NCBI GenBank assembly: GCA_021604865.1
Contig: BQJU01000040.1
Location: forward strand, 1-64,000
Source of the DNA: Saprospiraceae bacterium
GTDB taxonomy: Bacteria > Bacteroidota > Bacteroidia > Chitinophagales > Saprospiraceae
Length of the DNA: 64,000 bases
Direction of reading: 5' to 3'
Part shown: one piece after another, positions 1 through 9,400 of the stretch
Numbering within the stretch: the first letter of the stretch is position 1
Layout of the letters: the number at the start of each line of letters is the position of its first letter
Notes under the pieces: generated by a model
Databases searched by the model: none
What the model was told of the DNA's origin: nothing
What the model saw: only the letters and a program-made list of their open reading frames with translations
Program-made: the position numbers and the translations under genes

Positions 1-275
1 GCTTTGGCATCAAGCCAACCCAGTCATCAAAAAATTGACGCTTTTCGCCTCCCATCGGCCGCCATGCGTCTACGCTGAAGCTTCGAGCGCAAGCGTAAGG
101 CTTGCCGACGGCGATGCAAAGCCGACCTCCAAACAAGCTCTCAGTATTCATTAAGAACGGAACCCCGCCCCTGCAGAATATGTATGACTCATTTGGAGAT
201 GTTTGCTCCAAATGAGCAGTTGTTGTTAATTGGATTTAATAAACCATATTTTTCCATCTCAAAACATTTTCTGAT
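1..275. other. Leading intergenic region with a repeat copy and a hairpin
   Basis: I see no convincing gene here. A frame is open from position 2 to 154 on the plus strand, but its translation has no recognisable domain and a composition unlike the neighbouring genes. Positions 118-141 carry a short dispersed motif (core GCCGACCTCCAAAC) that recurs, with changes, at 59705-59728 and inverted at 43353-43374. A perfect 11-bp inverted repeat lies at 188-216, just upstream of the first CDS. The region probably holds the 3' flank of an upstream unit plus the promoter of the protease gene. Confidence 0.5.
188..216. other. Perfect 11-bp stem-loop upstream of the protease gene
   Basis: CTCATTTGGAG at 188-198 pairs exactly with CTCCAAATGAG at 206-216 around a 7-nt loop. 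No clear T-tract follows on either strand, so it is not a standard intrinsic terminator. It may be a terminator of a gene left of the window, a 5' UTR hairpin, or an operator for the gene starting at 276. Confidence 0.5.
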
Positions 276-2279
276 ATGAAAACAATCATTAAGAGCGCCC
301 TGCAGTTGCCATGGTCCCTATGCCTAGTTGTGATGTGCATCTGCTTTCCCAATTTCGGTTTTACACAGTCCGCCGCCTTTATTGAACTATTACCCGGACA
401 GGTTACCAGCCTTTCGTCCGGAGAACAGCAATTTGTGCAAAATATTGAAGCTATGGCCATGACAAGTGCCACCCGCATTGTTGAGCTGGGCGACCTCAAA
501 CAACAGCAGCAAGGCGGCTATATGCAATTGACCATCCCCGACTTTGAAACCTCGACCTTCATCATCGAAGCGGAGCGGGTAGACTGGCAGGGTGCCAATA
601 ACTATACCTGGTCGGGAAAAGTGCTGAATGAACCCGGAGGCTATGCCATATTCATGGCGACACCGGACGGCAAAGGCGGCGTGATTCAACTGGAAGAAAA
701 TTTCTACGCTCTCCTTCCTTTGGGAGGAGATAATGCCGTATTGGTGAAACAGAATTATGAAGCGGTGTATACTGCCGAATGTGGTACTAGTGATTTTCTT
801 CAGTCGCCTCCGCCATTAGAAAATGATTGTGAGGATGAGTATAACGAGTGTGCAGCTATTATTGATGTACTAGTTCTGGTGACAAACGATGCAATGAATT
901 TTTTTCAGGGATTAGGCAGCAATCCTTTTGCGGCCATTCTCTATGCCGGAATCGGCATAGAATCGGTGAATCTGGCATTTCAAAATAGCGATGTTCCCAA
1001 TAAACGCATTCGCTGGGAGCTTGCACGTTTTGATTTTGATTTTGCAGATCCTCAAAATATTGACATTGACATTGCTAACCTTATTGGGGATTCGGAAGCG
1101 AACCAACTAAGGGATGAATATCGGGCTGATATTGTCATTATGCTTACGGATCAGGGTTATATAAACGAGGATGGTTTGTCTATTTTTGGAACTGTTATGA
1201 TTGGCGAAATTCCTGCTAGCGTCATCACGGCTTACGCTATTGTTGAAGTGCCGTTTATGCTTGCTCCCAGATGGACCTTTGCCCATGAATTTGCTCATTT
1301 ACTGGGAGCCCGGCATAACCGCTCTTCAAATGTAGGAGTACCAAATCGAGGCGATAATACAGATATTTGCGCCCATGCCTGGAGGATAGATAATGGTGAT
1401 AGTGATTTGGACAATGACAGACGCACGATACTGGCTTTGTCCGGTGCCGTTACCCGTCCTCCTGGCACAGGGTTGTTTGACCCGCTTCCGGGCGAGAGAA
1501 TCTTGAATTATTCTAATCCTGATATAGACTTTGATGGAGAACCAACAGGCGACGTAGATAGCGACAATTCCCGAATTATAAGGAATAAAGGTTGCGAAGT
1601 AAGTAATTTCCGTGCCTCTCCCTTATTAGGAGTACAAATTGACGGCAACCCGCTGTTTTGTGGTCTTGCTCAGCCTCCTACGGCTAAAATTTATAAATCC
1701 GTCATTACGCCGCCCGCGACCGGAATGCCCGGAATTCCACCTTATTCCTACGAGTGGAGATGGAATAGTTCCGGAGTATTTGATGCATCAAGCCCAGGTA
1801 CTCTGCTAGGCACCACCCAGGATATTACAATTTCGTCCGCGTTGAATTGCCCTCATTTTTTTCTTAAAGTGACCGTTACCTCAAGTGATGCAGTGGTTAC
1901 GAGCCACACGCGTAAAATTATTACGGCACTCTGTTCTCCCCCTTGTCTTGGGCAGCCGATTAGTACGTCTGAAAATAATGGAAATTCCGTTATAGAGCAG
2001 GCGGATCAAACCATTGAGGCAACAAGCCAACTATCTATTTTTCCCAATCCATCCTCCGGCAAGGCAACCGTCCAATTATATATGCCAGCTCCCGGCCCAG
2101 TTGAGATTACGTTAATTGATCTGAATGGGAGGACGATAAAAGTTCTGGAATTTGATGAAGTGGAAATGGGCCTACATCAGTTATCACTGGATTTAGTGAC
2201 ACTGCCTTCGGGCATATATAATTGCCAGGTTAAAAGAGGCGAAGAAGTCCTTTTAGGGAAACTGGCCGTCACTCACTAA
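276..2279 (+). CDS. Secreted metzincin-like metalloprotease with T9SS sorting domain
   Basis: A 667-residue secreted protein. Residues 1 to about 31 form a signal peptide. The zinc-site pattern HExxHxxGxxH is present as HEFAHLLGARH at residues 337-347, as in reprolysin-like (M12B-type) metzincins. The following sequence (RILNYSNPDI, then GEPTG) fits the C-terminal catalytic subdomain of bacterial reprolysin-like enzymes. Where family members usually read TIMAY at the Met-turn, this protein reads TILAL, so the conserved Met appears to be Leu386. An Ig-like stretch follows, and the last 80 or so residues (from LSIFPNPSSG) are a type A T9SS sorting domain. The product is probably exported through the outer membrane and surface-attached or released. 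A strong terminator follows at 2299. The protease call is firm at motif level; the substrate is unknown. Confidence 0.85.
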   Translation: MKTIIKSALQLPWSLCLVVMCICFPNFGFTQSAAFIELLPGQVTSLSSGEQQFVQNIEAMAMTSATRIVELGDLKQQQQGGYMQLTIPDFETSTFIIEAERVDWQGANNYTWSGKVLNEPGGYAIFMATPDGKGGVIQLEENFYALLPLGGDNAVLVKQNYEAVYTAECGTSDFLQSPPPLENDCEDEYNECAAIIDVLVLVTNDAMNFFQGLGSNPFAAILYAGIGIESVNLAFQNSDVPNKRIRWELARFDFDFADPQNIDIDIANLIGDSEANQLRDEYRADIVIMLTDQGYINEDGLSIFGTVMIGEIPASVITAYAIVEVPFMLAPRWTFAHEFAHLLGARHNRSSNVGVPNRGDNTDICAHAWRIDNGDSDLDNDRRTILALSGAVTRPPGTGLFDPLPGERILNYSNPDIDFDGEPTGDVDSDNSRIIRNKGCEVSNFRASPLLGVQIDGNPLFCGLAQPPTAKIYKSVITPPATGMPGIPPYSYEWRWNSSGVFDASSPGTLLGTTQDITISSALNCPHFFLKVTVTSSDAVVTSHTRKIITALCSPPCLGQPISTSENNGNSVIEQADQTIEATSQLSIFPNPSSGKATVQLYMPAPGPVEITLIDLNGRTIKVLEFDEVEMGLHQLSLDLVTLPSGIYNCQVKRGEEVLLGKLAVTH

Positions 2280-2298
2280 GATTAACATTATCTTTATG

Positions 2299-2336
2299 CC
2301 ATGGTTGGAGGGCTCCAACCATGGTCTTATTTTTTC
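2299..2336 (+). terminator. Intrinsic terminator after the metalloprotease gene
   Basis: CCATGGTTGGA (2299-2309) pairs perfectly with TCCAACCATGG (2314-2324) around a GGGC loop, followed by TCTTATTTTTT. It closes the transcript starting upstream of 276. It also argues that the next gene starts at the ATG at 2351, because an ATG at 2321 would lie inside the hairpin. Confidence 0.85.
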
Positions 2337-2350
2337 ACAAATTGAAGAAG

Positions 2351-2902
2351 ATGAAAAATATCGTTTATACCCTGTTAATCTTTGTCTTACTGATTGGCTG
2401 CAAAAAAGAAACCTTGGACATTCAGGTGTATTTCCCCGGCTCTATGACCTATGGAAAAGTGACGGCCATGAAGGGAAATAAGGATTGGATCGCTTCCGGT
2501 CTGGCTTTGCGGCATGGAGACAGGCCGGATGAATATATCGGTATTTATGCCGGTACCTTTAGCGAAGAAGGTTTTCGGAGGGAAAGAATTTACTTTAATG
2601 AAGTCCCCATTGCAGAAGGAGAGTATATCGTTAAAGGTCTTACCCAGTATGATGGTTTTATAGGGACTAGTTATTCCACACTTGCAGATGATGGTGATAT
2701 TGTTGAGGATGTTTATATATCTGACGACACTCGATCTGATAACCGATTGACCATTACCGAAATTGACACGGTGATCAATATGGTGAAAGGAACGTTTCAT
2801 GTGACCTTTATCCTCCCCAACCCTGCCGAAAAAATTAACCCACAAAATCCCGATAGGATTACGTTTTCTAATGGTGAATTCGAGGTGCAACTCATAGACT
2901 AA
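2351..2902 (+). CDS. Small hypothetical lipoprotein
   Basis: A protein of 183 residues from the ATG at 2351. It opens with a short basic head, a hydrophobic helix and a lipobox (LLIGC), so it is predicted to be a membrane-anchored lipoprotein. The rest is polar with alternating beta-type segments and no motif I recognise. The start at 2351 is chosen over the in-frame ATG at 2321 because the latter falls in the upstream terminator and would put extra residues before a canonical signal sequence. It stands alone between two differently expressed neighbours. Function unknown. Confidence 0.75.
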   Translation: MKNIVYTLLIFVLLIGCKKETLDIQVYFPGSMTYGKVTAMKGNKDWIASGLALRHGDRPDEYIGIYAGTFSEEGFRRERIYFNEVPIAEGEYIVKGLTQYDGFIGTSYSTLADDGDIVEDVYISDDTRSDNRLTITEIDTVINMVKGTFHVTFILPNPAEKINPQNPDRITFSNGEFEVQLID

Positions 2903-2973
2903 GAAATTTGTCATTGAAACTTATATCTTTGACATTTTAAGATCACTATTTACCAACTTGAAATCAACTGTCC

Positions 2974-3417
2974 ATGTATTCAGCATTAAAACACAGCCAT
3001 TCGGGCCTTCGTTGGGTCGTACTAGTTTTATTGATTGCCGCTATAGCCGCCGCCTGGAAAGCCTGGAGCAGCAAAGACAGTAGCCAGGCCAAGCCTGACA
3101 AAATGGTCTTATTAGCCCTAATTTTCACTCATGTACAATTGCTGATAGGCCTGATTCTATATTTTGTTTACAGCCCTTATGTGCAATTTACAGCCGGCGT
3201 GATGAAGGATAAACTGCTGCGCTTTTATACTGTTGAACACCTGGTGGGTATGCTAATCGCGGTTGTCTTGATTACGATTGGTTACAGCAAAGGTAAAAGA
3301 CTGCTTCCCGATCCAAAGGGACACAAAACCGTATTCACCTTCTACCTAATTGGTTTGGTGCTCATTCTGTTGTCTATTCCCTGGCCATTCAGAGGGTTGG
3401 CTGCTGGCTGGTTTTAG
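2974..3417 (+). CDS. Four-helix membrane protein (cytochrome b-like)
   Basis: A 147-residue protein with four predicted transmembrane helices at about residues 14-28, 44-66, 85-104 and 118-137. Histidines sit near or in the helices (H7, H9, FTHVQ, VEHLVG). Short proteins of this shape in Bacteroidota are often labelled cytochrome b, but I cannot show haem binding from sequence. The gene is 71 bp after the lipoprotein gene and converges on the sugar-dehydrogenase-like gene. Role unknown; a small redox or membrane accessory protein is possible. Confidence 0.65.
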   Translation: MYSALKHSHSGLRWVVLVLLIAAIAAAWKAWSSKDSSQAKPDKMVLLALIFTHVQLLIGLILYFVYSPYVQFTAGVMKDKLLRFYTVEHLVGMLIAVVLITIGYSKGKRLLPDPKGHKTVFTFYLIGLVLILLSIPWPFRGLAAGWF

Positions 3418-3445
3418 AAGCCCATTTTGCTCCTGCGAAACAAAT

Positions 3446-6196
3446 CTATTCTAAAATCAAAAAGGAGGACACCCGTTCCCGTTCTCCGTTTTTCATCCGG
3501 TAATAATAAAGCCCCGATTCCAGGGAGGCGAGGCGTAGGCTATGAATAAATGGCAATCCGATCTCTGCTTCCCAACTGGCATTATAAATGTTTTGACCGA
3601 TGACATTGAAAACTTCAAACTCCACCATAGGAGCAATCGCCTTATGCAAAAACAAGGTCAGCTTATCCCTGGTTGGATTGGGGTAAACCAAAAGATTTTC
3701 CCTTAGAGAGAAGTCGACCGCAATGATATTAGAATACAGGTATACGCCATCATTACGTACCCCTTTTATCCGGTAATAATTGGTGCCAATCATTGGTTGC
3801 ACATCCGTAAAACCGTATTGTCTTTCTACATTACTGGTCCCACTGGCCGAAACGGTTCCAATTTCACTAAAGCGGTAATCGGCTGACCGTTGCACTTCAA
3901 AATGGTCTAATTGCTGTTCAAAGCTCGTACTCCAGTCCAGCAATACTTTTTGATCTTCTATATCCCAATCTAGCGATAACAAAGTAAAAAAGGAGTCTCC
4001 ACAATAGGGATAAATTTCGTGTTCATCCTGACTACTTAGTCCGGCAGCATCGGTAACAGTCAGCCGGATACGGTACCAAAAAGTCTCATCACCACATCCC
4101 AGGGGGTCAATGATGACTTGAGATTCATGTTCATAGTCGGGTTCTTCCGGGTGGAAATGAGTATTGTGTTGTAAAAAGGTCTCCCATTTATACGTCAGCT
4201 CTGAATCATTTTGTTCAGCATCTTCTACTGTCGCTTTTAAAGGTAACAAAGTTAGGCCATTTGGTGCGTAGTGATCTCCATCCTGAAAACTACTTATGCT
4301 TACCTGAGGGGGGGTGTTATTCAAAGAAATAACCACCTCTGCATTTGAAGCCAGCCCCGCAGAATCTGTAACCGTCAAGACCACTGCAATAGAATCCGGA
4401 TTTTGGGAAGCCGCCAAAAAAGTGTGGGTGGGATTGACGGCCGTACTCGAAGTTCCGTCACCAAAATCCCAATGATAGGTAATCATTCCTCCATCGGGAT
4501 CAAAGGAAGTACTTGCATCAAAATTAACAATTAATGGGCTGGGGCCAAAGGCCTGATCAGCTATTGCTTGGGCCACTGGTGCTGGATTACCACCATAGGT
4601 AATTTTGTGGACCTCACTATCATATACATGGCACCAATAAATGGCTTCATCATGAGGATTATAAGTAAGGTGTACAATCCCCTTATCATCCCAGTGAGCG
4701 AAGGTATCAATCTGGGTAATCTGAGCGCTCTCATTAAAATGAAAAACGCGAATCCATCCACTTAAATCAGCATGAAAGAAGCCTCCCCGGTAGGTATCCG
4801 GAAATTTTTCTCCCTGATAGAAAAAGCCAGGAATACTGGTAAACCCGGGAAACTCAATACCCTCCACCGATGCCTCAGGGCTATTGATGTCCACTTCCAT
4901 TAATGCTTCTGTTTCGGGATCGAAGGCAGGAATTCTGGTTTTTGGAGGAGGATTCCACAACAAGCTGCTCCAGGTTAAAGCCGGAGGCGTATGGACAAAG
5001 GCAGGAAATTCCTCAGGAATTTCAAGGCCGTGATCACAAGGATTTAAGAAGCGAATTTCCGTATGTTCTTTGGGTTGTTCAATAAGATGTTGGAAGGTAA
5101 AATAGTCATCGTGGCAGTTGGGCTCTTCTGCAAGTGGATTGGGCGCATCCGGATTGGCTGTAGGTGTACTCACAAAGCCCCAATGGTAATTGATGCCTTC
5201 AAAAACCGGCCAGCCAAAACATTGCCCGCCCTTGGTAGCTATATTTAGTTCCTCCCAGCCACCGCCGCCTACATCGCCAATAAACAGGGTGCCAGGGTCG
5301 CCATCATCGGGGTTTTCACTACCCGTTTCAGGGATCAAGGTAAAGCGGTAAGGATTGCGAAAACCCAACACCCAAACTCTTGACCGCGCCGCAAAAGGAT
5401 CTGCACTATTATAAAATGGGTTACTGGAAATGCCAGCCCCGGTATCGGGATCAATGCGTAGGATACAGCCATTCATATTGTCAATTTGCAGGGATTTAAA
5501 AGCCCCTACATTGTCTTCTGGGCGTAGGATTCCTTCTTCAATGGCTTGTTCCCAAAAACTTTCCTCACTACTGGCACTACCGACGTCAATAGACTGATAA
5601 CTACCTCCATCGCCAATAGAGGCAAGCAACGTACCATCTTTTCCAAAAACCAGGGAACCGACTCCATGTGATCCAAGTAAAACAGCAGGTCCATCCGCTC
5701 GGTTAGTGCCCAGAATCACCTTTCGGCTTTCCGGGATGACTGTTGTAAAGCCAGTACCAGGGTCAGCAGTATAGCGGGTGATACGGCCTATCGTCGCTTC
5801 GTGATCGATCGTGAGATTAGGATCGTATTCCGGAGTACCATAAGCATCCATATAATGCCGATCAACAACATATAACAAATAGAAATAACCATTATTGATA
5901 AAATCAGGGTCGAGGGCAAATCCCAACAATCCGTGATCGCTCCAGTTAACCACTTCTTCAGAAATATCGATCAGGGGCTCACTTATTTTTTCCCCTTCAG
6001 TGGTGAGTATATATACTTTTCCCTTTTTTTCCCAGACGTAGCCGCGGCCTTCCGTATCAAAAGTAATACCAACAGGCCGTTCCCAGTCAGCCCCAACCTT
6101 TTCATCATAAAATTTATCAGGCAGGGAAGGCGTATTTTGACTCCAAAGTTGATAGTTAACCAGCGCAAGCAAACAAAAACATATAAAACGATTCAT
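3446..6196 (-). CDS. Secreted PQQ-type sugar dehydrogenase-like propeller with PKD and T9SS domains
   Basis: A protein of 916 residues. The start at 6196 gives a clean signal peptide (MNRFICFCLLALVNYQLWSQ); a longer in-frame start at 6247 would add 17 residues before it. Residues of about 25-560 resemble the soluble glucose/sorbosone dehydrogenase six-bladed propeller (for example WERPVGITFD, HGLLGFALDPDF, VWVLGFRNPYRF, IGDVGGGGWEELN). A PKD domain follows (WDFGDGTSS), then a second Ig/PKD-like domain and a fibronectin-like segment. The tail (LLVYPNPTRDKLTLFL onward) is a T9SS sorting domain. The family oxidises aldose sugars with a PQQ cofactor; whether this member does so, or only binds glycans, is not visible. 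Likely a surface-exposed or released protein. Confidence 0.85.
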   Translation of the reverse strand: MNRFICFCLLALVNYQLWSQNTPSLPDKFYDEKVGADWERPVGITFDTEGRGYVWEKKGKVYILTTEGEKISEPLIDISEEVVNWSDHGLLGFALDPDFINNGYFYLLYVVDRHYMDAYGTPEYDPNLTIDHEATIGRITRYTADPGTGFTTVIPESRKVILGTNRADGPAVLLGSHGVGSLVFGKDGTLLASIGDGGSYQSIDVGSASSEESFWEQAIEEGILRPEDNVGAFKSLQIDNMNGCILRIDPDTGAGISSNPFYNSADPFAARSRVWVLGFRNPYRFTLIPETGSENPDDGDPGTLFIGDVGGGGWEELNIATKGGQCFGWPVFEGINYHWGFVSTPTANPDAPNPLAEEPNCHDDYFTFQHLIEQPKEHTEIRFLNPCDHGLEIPEEFPAFVHTPPALTWSSLLWNPPPKTRIPAFDPETEALMEVDINSPEASVEGIEFPGFTSIPGFFYQGEKFPDTYRGGFFHADLSGWIRVFHFNESAQITQIDTFAHWDDKGIVHLTYNPHDEAIYWCHVYDSEVHKITYGGNPAPVAQAIADQAFGPSPLIVNFDASTSFDPDGGMITYHWDFGDGTSSTAVNPTHTFLAASQNPDSIAVVLTVTDSAGLASNAEVVISLNNTPPQVSISSFQDGDHYAPNGLTLLPLKATVEDAEQNDSELTYKWETFLQHNTHFHPEEPDYEHESQVIIDPLGCGDETFWYRIRLTVTDAAGLSSQDEHEIYPYCGDSFFTLLSLDWDIEDQKVLLDWSTSFEQQLDHFEVQRSADYRFSEIGTVSASGTSNVERQYGFTDVQPMIGTNYYRIKGVRNDGVYLYSNIIAVDFSLRENLLVYPNPTRDKLTLFLHKAIAPMVEFEVFNVIGQNIYNASWEAEIGLPFIHSLRLASLESGLYYYRMKNGERERVSSFLILE

Positions 6197-6236
6197 ATAA
6201 TAATTTGAATTAGATGCCAAAAGTAGACAGTAAACA

Positions 6237-6288
6237 GTCAAGATCAAAATTGACCTTAAGTATAACCAAGGGTCAAGATCAATTTTAC
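6237..6288. repeat. Pair of direct repeats upstream of the dehydrogenase-like gene
   Basis: GTCAAGATCAAAATTGACC at 6237-6255 recurs as GTCAAGATCAATTTTAC at 6272-6288, 35 bp apart. The first copy also contains the inverted pair GTCAA/TTGAC. It lies in the divergent interval between the dehydrogenase-like gene (minus) and the macroglobulin gene (plus), so an operator is possible. This is inference only. Confidence 0.4.
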
Positions 6289-6426
6289 AGCCGATTTATG
6301 TAATTCCAGTTAAATTTTGCATCATTAGAATGGTGACGCAGGGGCAGGGCAGTAAAAAAAACTAGAGATTTATATCCTGTCATGTCTCCTGCCAAACAAC
6401 TCTAATGAAAAAACAACCTCCAGCTC

Positions 6427-9400
6427 ATGATAATAACGCTACGCTCCAGAATTTTGCTCCTTCTTTTATGGAATGTTTTTCCACTTTTTAGTCAGATTCC
6501 GGCACTCACACACATTTACCAGATCAGCTCCGTAGATGCAGAAATTTTTTACCGCGATGACAAGGCCCAACCCACTGAGGCCCATTTTGGAACATTAATC
6601 GACTCCTTTTCCACACCAGAATACGCCAAAAAGCTCGCTTCCGGGCATTATCTTTTTGTCAAAGCCGAAAAAGAGAACCTGGATATTCAACTTCGAAGTT
6701 TTCATAGCTGTGTAGCATTAGCGCTAAATAACGACCGTGATCTGGCCATACAGGTGATCGATTCTACCGGCCTCCAAATTGCTAATGCCGAGGTGTTGTT
6801 TCGCAACAAAAAGATAGCCTTTGATTCACAGACCCAAACCTATCGCTTACGCAAATGGAATAAGGGTGGTTTTTTAAAAATAAAATATGCGGAAGAGGCT
6901 TTTTTTTATGAAGTCAAGCCTAATTCAAATGAAAAGATATTTCATAAAAAATGGAAGCGATTCAAACGGACAAAAGTAGGCCATGTTTTGAGTGCGCCTT
7001 TTCGGTGGGGCAAAAATACTTATCACTTTTTCAAAAGAGGATTTGGCTGGGGAGATTGGTCCATCTACAATCCGCCTTTTCGGCGCAAAATTCGTCCGTT
7101 TAAAGGTTATCTGGCGCTGAACAAACCCAAATTCCGCCATGGTGACACCCTTAAAGTTAAAGCTTATGTAACGCATGCCAAAGGCCGACCCTGGAAAGAT
7201 CCACTAGAATTAAAGATTATTGACACCAGGAATAAAACGATCCTTGAACGGACGCTGAAGCCTGAAACGCCCGGAGCATTTATGATGGACTGGGTTATTG
7301 GAGATACTTTGCAACTAGATGCTTATTACCACATTTTGATCAAACATCCGGAAAAGGAACGTTTTGGCAAACTCATCCATTCCTTCCGTATAGAAGACTA
7401 TGAATTAAATGAAATAACCTATTCCCTGAGTGCCAATCAGGACATTTACCGTCAGGATGAAAAAATCGTTCTAAGTGCGGAGGGAAAAGATGCAAATGGG
7501 TTAAATATTGCTGATGGAAGGCTGAAATTGGTGCTTATTCCTAACAAAATCCTCAATTACCACCAACCGGAGGTGCTCATTCCGGATACCTTATGGCAGG
7601 AAACCCAATCCCTCAAGGCCGGAGGGCCTACTCAAATTCTCGTGCCTGATTCTATCTTTCCAGCTGCCAGCATGGAGGTCAAGGTGCAGGCCAGTTTTAT
7701 AAATGCCAATGGAGAACTTCACAAGAAAAGTGTTCTCTTCAACTATTCTCGTCAAGAGGAAACATTAATAGCTCGAATAGATAGTGGGTTATTAATTGTT
7801 GATTATTTTATCAATGGGCAGCCGAGCCAGGGAAAGGGCCAGCTGAGCAGAACCAACGCCTCAAATCCCTATATCACACAAACCGATAGCATTAATTTAC
7901 CTTATCGGGAAAACATCCGGCCTGAGATCGAATTTTATCATATTCGCACCCATCAATCGGTCACCAGTTTCACACCAAAGATTGCGTACAAGAGCGGAGG
8001 CTTAAATGTTTCGGGAAACCGGCATGCTGATTCTCTATTTATTCAGTTAAACAATCCACAACAAATTCCGGTCACCTGGACCTTACGCACTGCCCATCGG
8101 CAACTGGCTACAGGACAGGTCTCAGATGTTGTTTTTAATATAGCGGAAAAAGATCAAATTACCGGACCGGTTTATTTTCAATACCAATACCTCTGGGGAG
8201 GACAGAGTTATAAATATGAAAAAGCCATTTATCGCTATGAAAAAATGTTGGATATTGAAATAGATCTGGCGGCGCAAATCACTCCGGGAGAAACGGTACA
8301 GGTCAAGCTGAGCGTAAAAGATCACAAAAATCGACCGGCTAAAGGGGTTAACCTGGTTGCCGGTGCCGTAAATACCCAATTTAGCAATACCCGGTCATTT
8401 AAAGCGCCTAGCATCAATTATAAGCTGGGTAAAAAACCGTTGGTATACAATAGTTTCCAACTTCAGCCTTTCCAGTCCACTCAAAGGTATCTGAAAATTG
8501 ACCGCCAATGGTTCCAACGACTTGGGCTTGATAAAGATCTATTTTATCAACTTCGTTTTTCCGACCAGGGCATTTATACACAATATGATACCTTGACACA
8601 GGATACTTTTTTTAAGGAAGTGGCCCAATTTTCACCTTATCTGATCAAAAACGGGCAAGCTCAGCCGATCTACCTGATTTATTGTAACCGTCAGCTGGTC
8701 TATTATTACAATACGGATCATCCGGCACCCTACAGTTTTGTAGGCAACCCTGGTTATAATCGCATTACGATACGCAGCCGTAATTTGGAATATACCATGG
8801 ATAGCGTTCTATTAAAAACAGGTCAAAAGCTGGAAATTGCCATTGATGAAAACCAGTATACCCAATCGCCAATCGGACATCATATTAGTAGAAGATCCGT
8901 AAGTAAAGAGTTGAATTCAGCAGAGCAAACTTCCGTAAAAAACAGCATTTTTGTATTACGAAAACAAGGTGGTGGCCAGCAATACCTATGGTCTTCTGAT
9001 CGTAATATCAATGCTTGGAACAATCACAAAGGAAAATCATTTTATAAAATTGGGCCTTTCCCCGCAGGAACTCAGCTGAGTTATCAGATTCAAGGTGGTT
9101 ACGATACCCGGTTTGAATTTGAGCCCGGCTATAGCTACGAATTACAGCCCAACCGGGAGCGGCTTTACCAATACACCTTTTTTCACAATAACCAGGCACC
9201 ACTACCCTACTCCCTTGAGCTGAAAATGCCGGGAGAATTGATCAATACCCCGTCCATTATTAAAAAAGAACTACCAAAGCGGTTAATCCTTCCTTTCCAA
9301 TCTGGATATGGGTCTGTCCGTCAAGGTTTGGGCAGGTACGCGTTTCAGTATCAACCCAAAAACCCCAAAGATTACCTATTGACTACCCTATTGGTTCCAA

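Noticed and set aside
2-154. Open frame at the left edge of the window that could be the end of an upstream gene
   Set aside because: Fifty codons with no recognisable features and a dispersed repeat inside; more likely noncoding, though a real gene end cannot be fully excluded.
2321-2350. Alternative earlier start (ATG 2321) for the lipoprotein gene at 2351
   Set aside because: It lies within the terminator hairpin of the previous gene and puts extra residues ahead of a canonical lipoprotein signal.
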